Counted from the stretch's first letter, positions 30,224 through 41,483 are shown. The stretch is DNA of 64,000 nt from Notospermus geniculatus (GCA_002633025.1 NMRB01001066.1:100475-164474), one strand, 5' to 3'. Notes: a model not told the origin generated them from the sequence alone. Made by a program: numbers and translations.

Positions 30224-31105
30224 TTATCTTTAACATTGGAAACTGTCTATTAACCTTTTACTGGCTATAATAATTTCGCAAATGAAATGGTCCAGGGACA
30301 ATGTGCTCACCTGTGCAACATATGCGCCTGACATTATAGGCAAATCTAATTTTCCAGATGGTTGACTGGCAGTATATTTGAAGTACAATCAACCTGCAGA
30401 TACATGTACACGACAATTCTACAGGGACAAAAGGAGGGCGGAGGCCCAGTATTAGTAGCCGTGTTCCCAAAGGTTGAACCAAGACACTTTTAGTAACGAC
30501 CTTAATACGCAGGGCACATGTGACCCGCTGTGGGGAACACAGAGAACGAACATGCTCTTGATCAGACGCCCACGAGAGGGTCCAAGCCCTTTTCGAGGTC
30601 ACAAAGCCACAAGGCCACAAGGGAACAGTCAATGGATACGCCGGACGCGGCCTTAGAAAGCACTCACTGACATCTTTCCAATGAAATTCTATGAGAAACA
30701 CGAGGTTATTTATTGTGCCTTTCGTGCTATTGGCCAGACGTATTTATTTTCATTTATTTCGACTGTTTATCACTTGAAGCAGTTGTTGAATTAAATTGAT
30801 GTAGGCGTAGTTCTCATATGTTATTCATTGAATTTTGACATTTATGACTGTACTTTAGGTAGTCTGAATAATGTCCGTCGCTTTTATACACCGTAAATAA
30901 ACACAGCTTTTTGAATAAGTAAGAAAAGTGAAAAAAATTAATGTACCATTTGAGTAGTACGAAACGCAAAAGATGCATTGTACATATTCCACTGGGTTAC
31001 CCAGTGGAATAACAGATTAGGTAACTGTGACTAAGATATATGACAACGTCATGATGTAAGTTGATAATGCAGTCTTGCAATGATTTGAGATTGACATACA
31101 TCATA
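30224..31105. other. Mostly unannotated stretch
   Basis: 30281-30320 holds a degraded family B start (aaatgaaatggtccagggac, gtgctcacctg). 30440-30640 shares a few words (agtagccgtgttccc, ggatacgc) with 25930-26170. No gene. Confidence 0.3.
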
Positions 31106-31275
31106 AAGGAACCAAACATAAAGGTTCAACTTACAGATTCAGCATTTTTTATGTGGGCTGTATCTCTTTAAACTTCAACAGATTTTAATTCTGACTCACG
31201 CAGAAGGATCTTGCCTGTCATATAAAAAGTTTATTGCAAATTTTGTTGAATTCTGATTTGTTGATCTTATGATAC
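31106..31275 (+). repeat. Dispersed repeat, second copy at 46877
   Basis: cataaaggaaccaaacataa, aggttcaacttaca, attctgactc and gttgatcttatgatacaa recur in order at 46877-47060. Class unknown. Confidence 0.75.
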
Positions 31276-31433
31276 AACAGTCGTCTGAACATTTTGAAAA
31301 TTTTCGGCCCTGACATCACAAGGGCCTTCGTCAGGCACAATCACTAAAAACAACTTCCAGAAGACGAGAAATGTCCTGAAGAAGGCCCTTGTCGGGGACG
31401 AAAATTTGCAAAATTTTCAGACGACTGTTTTCT
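31276..31433. mobile_element. Family H foldback with hammerhead-like arms
   Basis: The left arm acagtcgtctgaacattttg and the right arm caaaattttcagacgactgt are inverted. Plus strand: CTGAAGA at 31376 and GAAA at 31400, around ggccc..gggg. Minus strand: CTGACGA at 31334 and GAAA at 31305, around GGCCC..GGGCC. Confidence 0.8.
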
Positions 31434-31438
31434 TCTTT

Positions 31439-31610
31439 GTGACCCGTCCCAGCAAAATGAGTCGGAATGCGCAGAGAAGAAGACCCAAAGTGCACCAACG
31501 GATTGTTGATTTCGGTATTGTCTGGCCATTGTGAAATTTGGCCCTGTCAATTTCTAGAGTTGTTCTCTGCTTTCCGGCGCATTCCGACTCATATTGGTGC
31601 CACGGGTCAC
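31439..31610. mobile_element. MITE with GTGACCCGT ends
   Basis: GTGACCCGT at 31439 and ACGGGTCAC ending at 31610; inner gagtcggaatgcgc/gcgcattccgactc. It abuts the family H element directly. Confidence 0.85.
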
Positions 31611-32278
31611 ATTTGCTATACCGTGTGTCATCATAACTATTTCAAATATCTAATACAATATGCCAAGCGTCTGAATAATTTTGGCGAGCACTGTACATAT
31701 TTCTGTTGTCGATTTGTAGGCCTAACATCCGAACTCATTTCCCTTATCATTCCCCTCACATGTCTCACAACATCAAGATCGCTAACTGTCATAATGGATC
31801 TTTCAAAACTACTCCAACATAAGCTTACCAAACTATTCAAAAGAAATTAGTGGGGATCTACAACAGATTATGTTCTAGTCAGCATGGAATCGACTGTGTG
31901 GTGTTCTTGTCAATGATATCAGATCGTCGGAGGATTATGCAAATCTTTTATCGCGGGTATCAGGGAATGACGGTGCATCATACAAATTAAAAATCACGGG
32001 GAGACGGGCGAGCTCTGTAACTATATCGGAGTGAGGTTTATCTGAGATATACGCCATTTATTGGAAGGGACAATACTAACGGTAAGGGTTCTGAAAAAAA
32101 CCTGGTGTAGGTTTTTCGCTCCAACTGGCAAATGATACAGAATGGCATCCTTTAGCGTAGCGGCGCAAAGAGCACTTACTCCAGTACTCACTGGCCAACT
32201 TCACAACTGTCAACTCGGAGGTTCACAGAAAAAAAAAATCAACTCGAGTGGAGACTCAAAGTCTCACTTTAGGGACAA
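31611..32278. other. Unannotated stretch
   Basis: Nothing supported. Confidence 0.3.
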
Positions 32279-32481
32279 AATGGTTCGAAATACTTTTTGA
32301 CTCAAAATGAAACAGAAAATATTTCGGCCCGAGACAATGACACCTCGTTCCGAGAGAAAATATTTCGGGTTGAGATACTGGCAGTCTCGATCTGAGAGAA
32401 AATATTTTAGGCCGAGATGTCATTGTCTCGCGCCGAAATATTTTCTGTTTCATTTTGAGTCAAAAAGTGTTTCGAACCATT
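32279..32481. mobile_element. Palindromic element with degenerate internal repeats
   Basis: AATGGTTCGAAATACTTTTT at 32279 and complement ending at 32481; between them gagagaaaatattt/aaatattttctg blocks repeat about four times (32320, 32354, 32395, 32436). It runs straight into an assembly gap, so a palindrome probably stopped sequencing or assembly. Confidence 0.85.
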
Positions 32482-32527
32482 NNNNNNNNNNNNNNNNNNN
32501 NNNNNNNNNNNNNNNNNNNNNNNNNNN
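32482..32527. other. Assembly gap (46 N)
   Basis: Run of N at the end of the palindrome and before a tandem repeat. Confidence 0.99.
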
Positions 32528-32668
32528 ATGCCCCAAACTTTGACATCACCCTTGACTGCCGTCTCACAGTCTAAGCTAGATGATTAACCCCATACTTCCA
32601 CCTTCACGAACTATGCCCCAAACTTTGACATCACCCTTGACTGCCGTCTCACAGTCAAAGCTAGATGA
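32528..32668. repeat. 85-bp tandem repeat, about 1.7 copies
   Basis: atgccccaaactttgacatc starts at 32528 and 32613; each copy contains gccgtctcacagtc-aagcta. More units may lie in the gap. Confidence 0.9.
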
Positions 32669-33119
32669 CTAGCCCTAACCTTTCATCTCAGAACAACACG
32701 CAGAATGTTTCAACCTCTTATTAAATCGCAATCTGAAATCGACAAGATTGCAAAAACACCCGATAGTCCACGGAAGATGTTTTTGAGGTGATTTTGACAT
32801 TTCGATAAAGTTAAATATGGTCTTGTCAAACTTAATGAACCATTAATCAACCGTCTTCAGATACGAGAAAGAGGACTTCAATTTTATCTAAAACTATTAT
32901 GAAAATGTCTGCTCTGGGCTAGAGGCGGGTTATGACTAATTCAAAGAGTTGGTGATATTATGATACCGATTCAAGTGCGGGACACGAGGTAAGGGTGGAT
33001 GGGGCAAAAGGTATGCAATTTCCGAAGGAAGTTTCATCAACGTGATGAGGAAAAGGCCAACATGTAGATGGAAAGGAGCAAGCTGCTCGACCTTTCGAGA
33101 CTTTCGCGCCATGGGTCTG

Positions 33120-33164
33120 TACTACTACTACTACTAATAATAATAATAATAATAATAATAATGT
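33120..33164. repeat. (ACT)n/(AAT)n microsatellite, likely SINE tail
   Basis: actactactactactaata then aataataataataataat. It directly follows, on the minus strand, the body of the tRNA-headed SINE at 33165-33498. Confidence 0.9.
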
Positions 33165-33498
33165 GTGGGCTTATAGTGCCTTTTACATTTAAGTATCAAT
33201 GCACTTCATAATTATTACCCCCAGCTATAGGGCTGTTCATTCTAATATCCACTCCCCGGGGAGTATTACAGTCCCGGCAGCCGATTTCAGCGCTCTTGGA
33301 CCACCACTAACCGCACATAGACCACCACTAACTGCCAGGTACCCGTTTACACCTGGGTGGGGTGAACTACATGTAAGTGACTTGCTCTGCTCAAGGTCAC
33401 AAGCGAGCGTGTTTTTTCTTGGTCAAGATTGGGAATCGAACCCGGGACCCTCTGATCAGGAGTCCGTATCGCTAACCACTAGACCACGCCGCTTCCAC
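33165..33498 (-). mobile_element. tRNA-derived SINE, complete with tail
   Basis: The minus-strand head at 33498-33436 has an A-box-like string (tggtctagtggttagcg) and a B box (gggttcgattcc), then a body with ccacccaggtgtaaacgggt and a 3' simple repeat. Acceptor-stem pairing fails, so it is not a functional tRNA gene. The head resembles a tRNA with a 62-nt A-to-B arrangement, perhaps Asp-like. Confidence 0.75.
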
Positions 33499-33721
33499 GC
33501 CTTCTTCTTATCTCTTTGATAATCTTGGGTGAACATCAGGAGCACCTACGCAGTCAGAAATTCACCCTCTCTGTCACATGTACATGGCGTCCAACGGGAT
33601 CGAGTCTAGAACATCAGGGGTGACAGTCGATGATGTTACACTGCGCCACTCTGGCAACCCATCATTATACTGTTCAACCACCACATCAAACATCCTCGTC
33701 CACCTTGCATTTGTTATTACC

Positions 33722-33832
33722 GGTAGATTTTTCCATCAGGGCCGAAGCCATAGCATTATTGGCTCTGGTAGATACGGAAGAGGCCATCTCAAGCGACTCA
33801 AGCTCTTCCTTTGCTAGTGTGCTTTCTGAGAT
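33722..33832 (-). mobile_element. SINE T fragment (3' part)
   Basis: tttttccatcagggccgaag, agcattattggctctggtag and gaggccatctcaagc match the 3' end of SINE T (full copy 34742-35012). Confidence 0.8.
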
Positions 33833-33959
33833 CGCTGACACGTTGCCCTCTACATGTATTCTGAGCGGAAATTTCCGCCAAAATTCTACGGCCATCCAGA
33901 AACTTACGAAGCTGTCGTTCCTTCCCCAAACAATTACACTACAACATATATACTGAGGC

Positions 33960-34741
33960 TGAAGGGGTGAATATTGTCAACTCTGAATCCTAACCCCTGC
34001 CCCTATCCTACAACCCTTGATACCTGGCCTCCTACCCCGACCCCTAAAGCCTACTAATCCTAACCCGTCCCCTGACCCTTACAAGCAGCCGTTACTCTAG
34101 ATACTGGGTACCCTGTTCCATAGAGGTAGACGACATTTCCACCTTTTACTATACTGAGAGTACTAATAACCCATGAAAGGTGTCGAGGTGGGGGTCTAAT
34201 TAACCACATTAAGTGCATCAAAGAAGATACTTTTGGGCCATGACAGAGAAAGAAAAGGTTGTGCACCCTGTCTGAGTGGATTCTGGTGACAGCCATCACG
34301 ATGGACCGACTTTTACTGCTATTGCTTTGGCTAAATTGCGTGCTGTGGACGTGAAGTGAAGGAGACGTCTTCGTTGTAATCATGGTCCGACGCCGAAAGA
34401 TGAAATGTTCGAAAATCACAGAGTGTGAACAGCGACAGATACACCAAGGCGAATGATAAGCTTTAAAAGCAATAATAAGCTTTTAAAGTAATGAGGTAGA
34501 TGTGACGTCAACAGTTTGACGTATGACCTTTCGCACAAAAAGAACCGAGAGCCCATTTACAACTACGTCTGCCGATCGCATTCAAATAACGCCCTAGCCA
34601 GTCGCACAGTCCCAATATGATCCTTAAAATGCCTTATGGGCAAAATTAATGTCAAATTAAATGGAGTTGCGGAAGTTGCGAAACTTTCCTCTCCCAGGAT
34701 GAACTTTCTTCATACAAAGTCTTGAGATTTCTATTTGTATT
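33960..34741. other. Unannotated stretch with C-rich tract
   Basis: 33960-34080 has irregular cctaacccctgcccc-type words; no regular telomeric array. No gene recognised. Confidence 0.3.
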
Positions 34742-35012
34742 CGATTTTTCCATCAGGGCCGAAGCCATAGCATTATTGGCCCTGGTAAGAACGGACGAGG
34801 TCATCCATCTCAAGCTACTCATGTTCCTCACTGGGATGGGGTTTTGTACTTGCCCTTGCAAAGGCACGAAGTACAAGACACCACGGCTTACTGTCCCATG
34901 CGACAGACGTGAAGAGCCAGGGAAGATTAGTCCCATGTGGCTCAGGCTGGATTCGAACCCGGCACCTGCCGCTTGCTGAGCGGACGTGATAACCAGGCTA
35001 TCAGGACCCTTG
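34742..35012 (-). mobile_element. SINE T, full-length copy
   Basis: On the minus strand: tRNA-like head (tagcctggttatcacgtcc as A box, gggttcgaatcc as B box), then gtcgcatgggacagtaagc, gcctttgcaagggcaagt and agtagcttgagatgg, ending ggcttcggccctgatggaaa. Other copies: 33722, 42073, 44752, 49033, 52835, 53996 and 55786. Confidence 0.85.
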
Positions 35013-35338
35013 AGATCAACTTCTGTCTACAAGTATTTAGAATAATGAACCACTTTCACGATCACGATGTTGGAAATCGTGCCTTCTCCTCCTTTCTCCC
35101 ACTCGAGGGCCAGGTGAAGCTCTCACACAGTTCTTAGTTCCTCCAAGATCGTTGAGCACGGGCGAGACAAGGAGCAAACAACGACATCTTGAGCTTAGAC
35201 TTGTAAGAATATGTATGGGATTTGGAGTATTTACAAAACATACCGATATTACCTCGCTGAGGTTGTTCTCTTGGAACGAAACAAACTCCCAGACAAAGGA
35301 AATCAATCTCCAACAGGAGCAGTCAGCCGCACTTATCG

Positions 35339-35727
35339 TAAACTCCCTACGCAGTTGTGATCGAGTCGTGCCCCCTTCGGTTTACCCGCTCTCCACAACT
35401 GCTTCACTTCGAATCGTAAAATTCGCCGCGTTTGGTTAACAGATGGCGTCAGGGCCTGGCGCGAATTTTACAGCCTATCAACAGGCTGCTTTCAGAACTC
35501 TTTGGCCCGTTGGCAACGAATGTTCTTGTGCTACCATGGCTACGAACCGCTCGGCCAATGAAAAAGTGTCTCAGGCCAGCTTGGTTACCGGTTGCTCGGT
35601 GCTGTCATTGGTCGACTCTCTCTCAGCGCCATCTGTTGACCAAACGCAGCGAATTTTACGAAGTTAAGCAGTTGTGGAGAGCGAGTAAACCGAAGGGGGC
35701 GCGGTACACAACTGCGTAGGGAGTTTA
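35339..35727. mobile_element. 389-bp element with about 95-bp TIRs and 9-bp target duplication
   Basis: TAAACTCCCTACGCAGTTGT at 35339 and complement ending at 35727; arms extend through ggtttacccgctctccacaa and gcgaattttac. CACTTATCG lies at both borders (35330-35338 and 35728-35736). A 9-bp duplication suggests a Mutator-like transposase. 35937-35985 carries the same flanks without the insert (gcatttatcgcca), so it acts as an empty site. No open frame. Confidence 0.92.
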
Positions 35728-35739
35728 CACTTATCGCCA

Positions 35740-35990
35740 ATGAAAATACGGCAGCAAAGTTCTAGCGGAGCAAATACAATAGAAAATTCACTTTCACTTC
35801 TGGGATCTCTACTAGAAAATGCCTTTGGAAGACCCCGGTTGGGGTCGAAAATTTCCGAAATTCGGAGAGACGAATTTACGTTTATACTATCATTTTGTGT
35901 GTCGTTTTTTTGTGCTCTATGTTGGGTATCAATAGGAGCAGTCAGTCGCATTTATCGCCAAAAGACGGCAGCAAAGTTCCAGCGGACCAA
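35740..35990 (+). repeat. Family H-related repeat, partial copies
   Basis: acggcagcaaagttctagcg (35751), cttctgggatctctactaga, gaccccggttggggtcgaaa and then gagcagtcagtcgcatttat plus acggcagcaaagttccagcg (35964). The outer sequence is thus repeated at about 35310/35740 and 35937. The CTGANGA part is degraded here (ctttgga). Confidence 0.7.
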
Positions 35991-36224
35991 TTCAATTTGA
36001 AAATTCTCCCGATTGGTGCTCAGTCAACCATGAATGGGCCCGAAAGGCACAGAATTGAGCAGTAGTGACTCCTATTGGTCGCCTGACTGATAGCTCCTAT
36101 TGTACCCATCAGCAAAACTCTTGAAAGAAATTAGCTGCAAAAATACAAGAAAGATAGAACTGGTTCTACTTGTACATGTACATTAACCTTTGTCCTTTTT
36201 CAAATATGAAAAAGAAACTGGTTT

Positions 36225-36335
36225 ATAAGGTGAAAGACAGATTCCTACGGTTCCTACCAGATTCGAACCCACGGACCCTCGCATTAGGCCTCAATCGCCA
36301 GCACTAAGGGGCAGCGCCTTAACCACTAGGCCCAG
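36225..36335 (-). mobile_element. tRNA-like SINE head
   Basis: On the minus strand, gggcctagtggttaaggcg (A box) and gtgggttcgaatc (B box) about 40 nt apart. It is not a full tRNA; the body is degraded. Confidence 0.6.
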
Positions 36336-36700
36336 ACCAAATCCCCATCTTCAAAAAAAAAGATGGTTCAATGACCTTTGTTAAACGAGATGTCCTTTAT
36401 CAAGAGTTCAAAACTCAAAATGTCAGTGCCCTGCAATAAGTAACCCTTTGAACGTATGTAGGGTATAATTTCCGTACCGGATATGTTGTTGTTCTTCAAT
36501 GACTGGCTAGGATCTGTAATTTAGTGTCTTTATTCAACAATAAACCTTGTAAATTAAAAACTAACGTTGGACTACTTTTACTTTGAGGCCATGTTCTTCG
36601 AAAATGCTAATTATAAGGCACAAGGACTTGATTTGAAGTCATTTCGTAGGCGACGGCAGGATTGAATTTCGAGACAAGCATGTAGTTTGATGAAAACCCT
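36336..36700. other. Unannotated stretch
   Basis: Nothing recognised. Confidence 0.3.
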
Positions 36701-37147
36701 AGCTGCGCTTCCATTACAGCTTTTATATCCGGTCTTAATAGTACCGGTGTCTATCCGCATATACTGATAAATAAGACCAGATATTTCACGGCTTGCACTT
36801 CCACTACTGGATTTGAGGTAAGTAAGTTCGGATAGAGATGGCGATAAGTGGGGTAAATCGCGTATTGTTCTGGTACTTCTGAGCATGCGCAATGTCGCAA
36901 GCGATCTTAAGCCACCTGTCGCCGAACAAAATACTACAAATAGATCCGGACTTATTGCCATTCCAGTTGAGAAAACACCGTGTTGTTGATCCGCATCTAA
37001 TTTAGATTCGGTGTATACTCGGCTATGCTATCCGAACTTAATAGATCCGCACTTATTAGAACCGGACTTATTAACACGGACATTCTGTAATGGAAAGCAG
37101 AATAAGCCCGGACAAGTACTGGCTTTTTCTGTAGTGGAAGCGCAGCT
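36701..37147. mobile_element. Foldback element with AGCTGCGCTTCCA ends
   Basis: agctgcgcttccattacagc at 36701 and complement (gtagtggaagcgcagct) ending at 37147; interior ccggtctta/aagtccgg words in both directions. The right arm recurs at 1-112. Confidence 0.75.
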
Positions 37148-37316
37148 TCTAATAAATCAGAGGCGAAGTTTGTTTTCTTTCCAGAATGAGAAAGAACTTG
37201 TGAGAATTAAAAACAAGACACTCATCGAGGTAATCTCGGTTCATGTTCCAAAAGAACTCATTAATTTTTAAAGAAAATTGCTGTCATGGTAGATTTCCCT
37301 CCGCAGAACAGAATCG

Positions 37317-37447
37317 GGATCAACGAACACATCCTCCAACAGCAGGGCTTTGCTCTCGCACCTCTTCATACGCGTACACAAAGTGAGAGTGGATGAACAG
37401 GAGCGAGGTGAAAGCCCCTGCTGTGGGAGGATGGACGAACATGTCCC
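37317..37447. mobile_element. Short palindromic MITE
   Basis: acatcctccaacagcagggc and gcccctgctgtgggaggatg are inverted, with tctcgcacctc/gagcgaggtga inside. Confidence 0.8.
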
Positions 37448-37889
37448 ATCTGTGACGTCACTCTAAGAAGCTAAAGAATCTTTCGATGTCAGTTCAAGTT
37501 GGGCCTATCAAATGCACACTTTTGTACAAAATCACCCAAGTCCACTGGGTCCACTGGAATGAAACCAAAACGGCGTGCAATCTTACCCAGCGTACGACAT
37601 CTGATGAAACTATGGCTACCCTGGGGCTAAGTAATGCCGTAGACACGCGCGTGCCCTGAGGGTCACATCAGGATTGCGGATTCATTCCATCTCCAACATA
37701 ATTAAGTACTACTTCTTTCATCTTTGGTTGCTTTGAGAATTGGGAAAAAAATTACATCTTTAGGCTCGCATACTTCCAATATCCGTGTCAATGACTTTCC
37801 CAGCAGGGTGCGGTCTATTCCTGTAATGACGGTGATCATATTTCCGACGAAGTCACAAGGGTAGACATGGAAAAAATTCACGAATTTAA
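37448..37889. other. Unannotated stretch
   Basis: Nothing recognised. Confidence 0.3.
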
Positions 37890-38129
37890 TGTATTTATCG
37901 TGCGGGGAAAATGATTATTGATGACACGGAGAATTTCTGGCATTCATACGGTCGCTATGTGCAAAATTCTCTAAGCGAAAAAGTTGGCATTCTAGTACAT
38001 GTCGTCTTTCGCATTCCATCTGAAATCATGGTTCTTAGATACTGTCAGGAAAAAATCGTAGAGAGGATCGATGTAATTAAGGCAGAAGTAATACATTTAA
38101 TTAATAAAGGCTGTTCTTTGGTATATTAA
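37890..38129 (+). CDS. Unidentified 73-codon ORF
   Basis: The ATG at 37911 gives MIIDDTENFWHSYGRYVQNS and an amphipathic C-terminal half (KIVERIDVIKAEVIHLINKG). The frame is open from 37890. Composition looks protein-like, but no family is recognised, there is no splice context, and chance cannot be excluded. Confidence 0.2.
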   Translation, partial: CIYRAGKMIIDDTENFWHSYGRYVQNSLSEKVGILVHVVFRIPSEIMVLRYCQEKIVERIDVIKAEVIHLINKGCSLVY

Positions 38130-38164
38130 GATTAATGAATCGCCTTTGATCTGGACAATTAATC

Positions 38165-39170
38165 ATTTGGACATCTCTGACCGCGATAGGAAATCAGGGT
38201 TATAGACCCTGTCTCGGCCGATACACTCTTGGGCTTGAAGCCGAAGCCATTTGACTTTTAGCGTTGAGACAACCTCGGAGGCAATCCACGGTGCCTGAGA
38301 TTCCCAGGTGTATTGTACACACGCCGTCACCCATCCAAGGGCTGACCGTGCTCTACGTTGCTTCGTCCACCTCAGAGGCCAGCGCGCCAACCACTTGGCC
38401 ATAAAAGTTTGGCCAGCGGGATAAGCCGTGCCAAATAGTAGCTGCAAGGGGTCCGAAACACCATCTCCCCTTTCGGACAGAGACAGAGAGACACTCGAGT
38501 CACTTAGCGCCACTCTGCGTCTCAGTGCCGAACCACACTTTCGAGGTCCGACTGGGAAGGTCTCACCCATCCACGTAGTGGTCACGCTTTACGTTGCTTA
38601 ACTTCTACCTGCGACGCCAACACGCCAACCACTAGGCTATAAAGGAAATCCTTCATGGCCGGTCGGTTGAGCCATGCCATATAGTGGTATGTAGTTGCAA
38701 GGGGTTCAATGCACCATCTCCTGCTTCGGACAGAGATGACTCGTCCTCGAGTCACTTAGCGCCACTCTGCGTCTCAGTGCCAAAATACACTTTCCAGGTT
38801 CGACTGGGAAGGTGGCCAGGTGTATTGTAACCACCAGGCCAAGGATTGGCCGGCGGGTTATGACGTGCCATATACTTGTAGATGGTAGCTGCAAGGCGTT
38901 CAATGCACCATCTCCCCCTTTGGATAGAGATGACACGCCCTCGAGTCAGAGTGCATCTCAGTACCGAACTTCATACACTTTCCAAGTTTGACTGGGAATG
39001 TCGCCAGATGTATTGAACGCACACCGGTCACCCATCCACGTAGTGACTGCGAACTACGTTGCTTAACTTCTAGCTGCGAGGCAACGCGTCAACCGCTAGG
39101 CCCTAAATCAAATCTTCCATGGCCGGTGGATTAAGCCGTGCCATGTAGTTGCTGCAAGGGGTTCAATGCA
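38165..39170 (-). repeat. Array of 5S-like/tRNA-like SINE units, reverse
   Basis: At least four partial units. The complement shows 5S-type strings: gttaagcaacgt near 39060-39070 and 38590-38605, and atgggtgac at 38327-38335, 38570 and 39026-39035. The unit body (cttagcgccactctgcgtct, ggcttaaccgaccg-type) recurs at 38500, 38755 and 38945. No unit is a functional 5S gene. Confidence 0.85.
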
Positions 39171-40206
39171 TGACTGTTCGCGCTTAGTTAATATATTCGG
39201 ACGTATGGCAGCGACGACGGGCAGCAAACGTGCGACTTTCGTCAACAACTGATCACAAGCCTTCAACCTGGCTGAACCCTAGAATATCGGACGCCGACAA
39301 TCACAAACAGCCGACCACGTAAATGAATTCTGGGGAAATAGTAGACGGCCAAAGTTGTGCTGAGACACGAATTCCGCTTTCGAATGAAACTGTCTGTTCG
39401 TTAAAGGTGCTCCAGTTCGAATTCTAAACATTACGGTGTATTGTCAACTTCTGGTACTAACAAATCAGATATAATCGAATTAAATCTCGCCTTTCACAAC
39501 TTTCTGTTCGTCTTTGAGCGTAAAATCATAAATATATTTCAGTTACAAGAATATTTATCAAGATAGATATAAAAATACATAACATTAATGTTTTGGTATA
39601 CAAGGTGCTGCCACCTGTCCGAGGAAAAATAACTATTATAATCAACCATGTAAATAAACAAACCGTAATGTTTACAATTCGAACTAGAGCAGCTCAGGTA
39701 CCACTGATGAATCATCAGTAACATAACATATTCTTATCCAAATCACACCCAGCGAAACCTTCCAATCTGCCAGACAGCCCCATTGGTCACCCGATCGATA
39801 CCCAACAAGTCGTATCTTCCTTTCAACCGAATCCCAAGAAATAACTCCCCCATGGCCACTAAAGAGTGCGATCTTCTCTCGATTTCTATACAAATGACGT
39901 AGTATGCACCTGGGCGCCATTAGAAAGACTATACCCGTCGACGTCTCCATTCATTCAGGCAATCAATGCAAAATGAGATTATAAAGATCTTCAGCAAATC
40001 TCAGATACATCGTAACAACCCAATAGATATTTTACTATTGACAACATCCATTGTGATGGCGACAGTGCACGTTCAAATCTTGAGACATTCTTGAATTTCT
40101 GGTTCAAGGCCTACATGGCTTAAATGCCTAGTCCCAAACCGTCTTTATTGAGCATATTCAGAAAACCCTTTGCAAAATTTCACCGTGAATGGCTTGCAAA
40201 AGACTA
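39171..40206. other. Unannotated stretch
   Basis: AT-rich; no supported feature. Confidence 0.3.
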
Positions 40207-40632
40207 TGGCCCGTATTCAATAAGGGTGATCATCGCACGTTTAAGGGTGTTTTGGCCTAATCAGCGTACAAATTCTGCATTACACAGGTTAAAGGCCTAG
40301 AAAACTATTGTCTGATGTCTGTACGGTGGTTCACCAGAGGCGTTTACCCGCAGGATAATCACACGCGTCTAACTATATCCTGCGTCTAAGTCAAAGAGCG
40401 TAAAGGAAATGTTGAACGATCAGGAAGGCTTGTCTAGAATTTTTTCAACACTTTCTATTGTCCTCCCACACTGAGACGCAGGAATGTTAGACGCGTGTAA
40501 TCATCGTGAGGGTAAAATGCCAGGGATCAGGCAGCATACAGAACGTAGAACAATAGTTTCTAGGCCTATAACCTGTGTAATGCAGAATTTGTACGCTGAT
40601 TTAGCTAAACGCCCTTATTGAATACGGCCCCG
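40207..40632. mobile_element. GTATTCA-family MITE, long form
   Basis: ggcccgtattcaataagggt at the left and cccttattgaatacggccc at the right. Arms run about 120 bp (gctgatt-agcgtacaaattc, tgcattacacaggtt, ctagaaactattg). The centre holds cacgcgtcta words shared with the shorter copies at 7771 and 42959. Confidence 0.9.
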
Positions 40633-41029
40633 TGTCTGTTTAGGGACAGAAGTAAAGAGACGTACAGTACATCATATTTCAAGCGCTGAAGCGGGCAGCA
40701 GACCAGGCGATATCGCAAGCGACCTGATCACCATCGAGCAAAACCGGTTGTTAACGCCAAGTGTGCGCTGGACAGCGATGCCGTTGCGTGGAATCTTCTC
40801 GCCAGCGATGATCGACCATTGTCAAACAAGCCCAAAACGGATATCGACAGGTCCACGGCGTATCCACTGTCTCTTGAAGAGGAGCCCAATCAGAACCGGT
40901 GTTGTTAAATTTCCTCGTGGTAGCCGAAAACCCGATATAAAGTGCAATCTGATTGGTCGACCGGTAAAAGCGGCATCGTGCCAAGATAAGCCGCGGGCAG
41001 GTGCAACATAGGTCAGTGTTTGTGTAGCT

Positions 41030-41140
41030 CAGTGTTCCCCAACAATAGACGCGGCCTAGAATGGTTATTGTTGGGTTAGTTGCCGCTTAATCCGTCAGGA
41101 GGGAAACAATAAGAAAAACACAGAAATACGGGGAACACTG
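41030..41140. mobile_element. Small element with CAGTGTTCCCC ends
   Basis: CAGTGTTCCCC at 41030 and GGGGAACACTG ending at 41140. The ends resemble hAT termini, but no 8-bp duplication is visible. Confidence 0.6.
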
Positions 41141-41483
41141 ATCGACGTTACACCGGTCTATTACTCGAAGGGTGATGTGCCATGTAACGCAGTGCTGAGC
41201 AGATCGGCCTTCGATTATCAAAGATGAGTCTAGCATGTCTGATTGCTTTGTTTAACAAGGAGTCTTTTGGGTCACTGATTAAACGAATACATGAGCACCA
41301 CTTAATTTGAGGAGAGTGAGACGATTATGTGGGGAATCATACATAAACAGGAAGGAGGGGAGACTCTTAACAAAGGAACGGTCAGTTGACTTTCCTGTGC
41401 CATGAGATGGCCACTGGAAAGATAGAAAGGAGACTACGAACAAACGTTGACATTCTGGCAAGGGCTTTTGCATGGTTAGTTCA

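Noticed and set aside
30258-30701. 147-codon minus-strand frame
   Set aside because: Runs through a degraded family B start and lacks any recognisable domain.
32307-32543. 78-codon frame across the second gap
   Set aside because: Lies in a palindrome and crosses N.
33436-33498. Functional tRNA gene on the minus strand
   Set aside because: A and B boxes are present but acceptor-stem pairing fails and a SINE body with simple-repeat tail follows.
33960-34080. Telomeric repeat tract
   Set aside because: Words like cctaacccctg are irregular; no run of perfect TTAGGG or its complement.
41030-41140. hAT transposon based on CAGTGTTCCCC ends
   Set aside because: No 8-bp target duplication could be found, so only a generic element is annotated.
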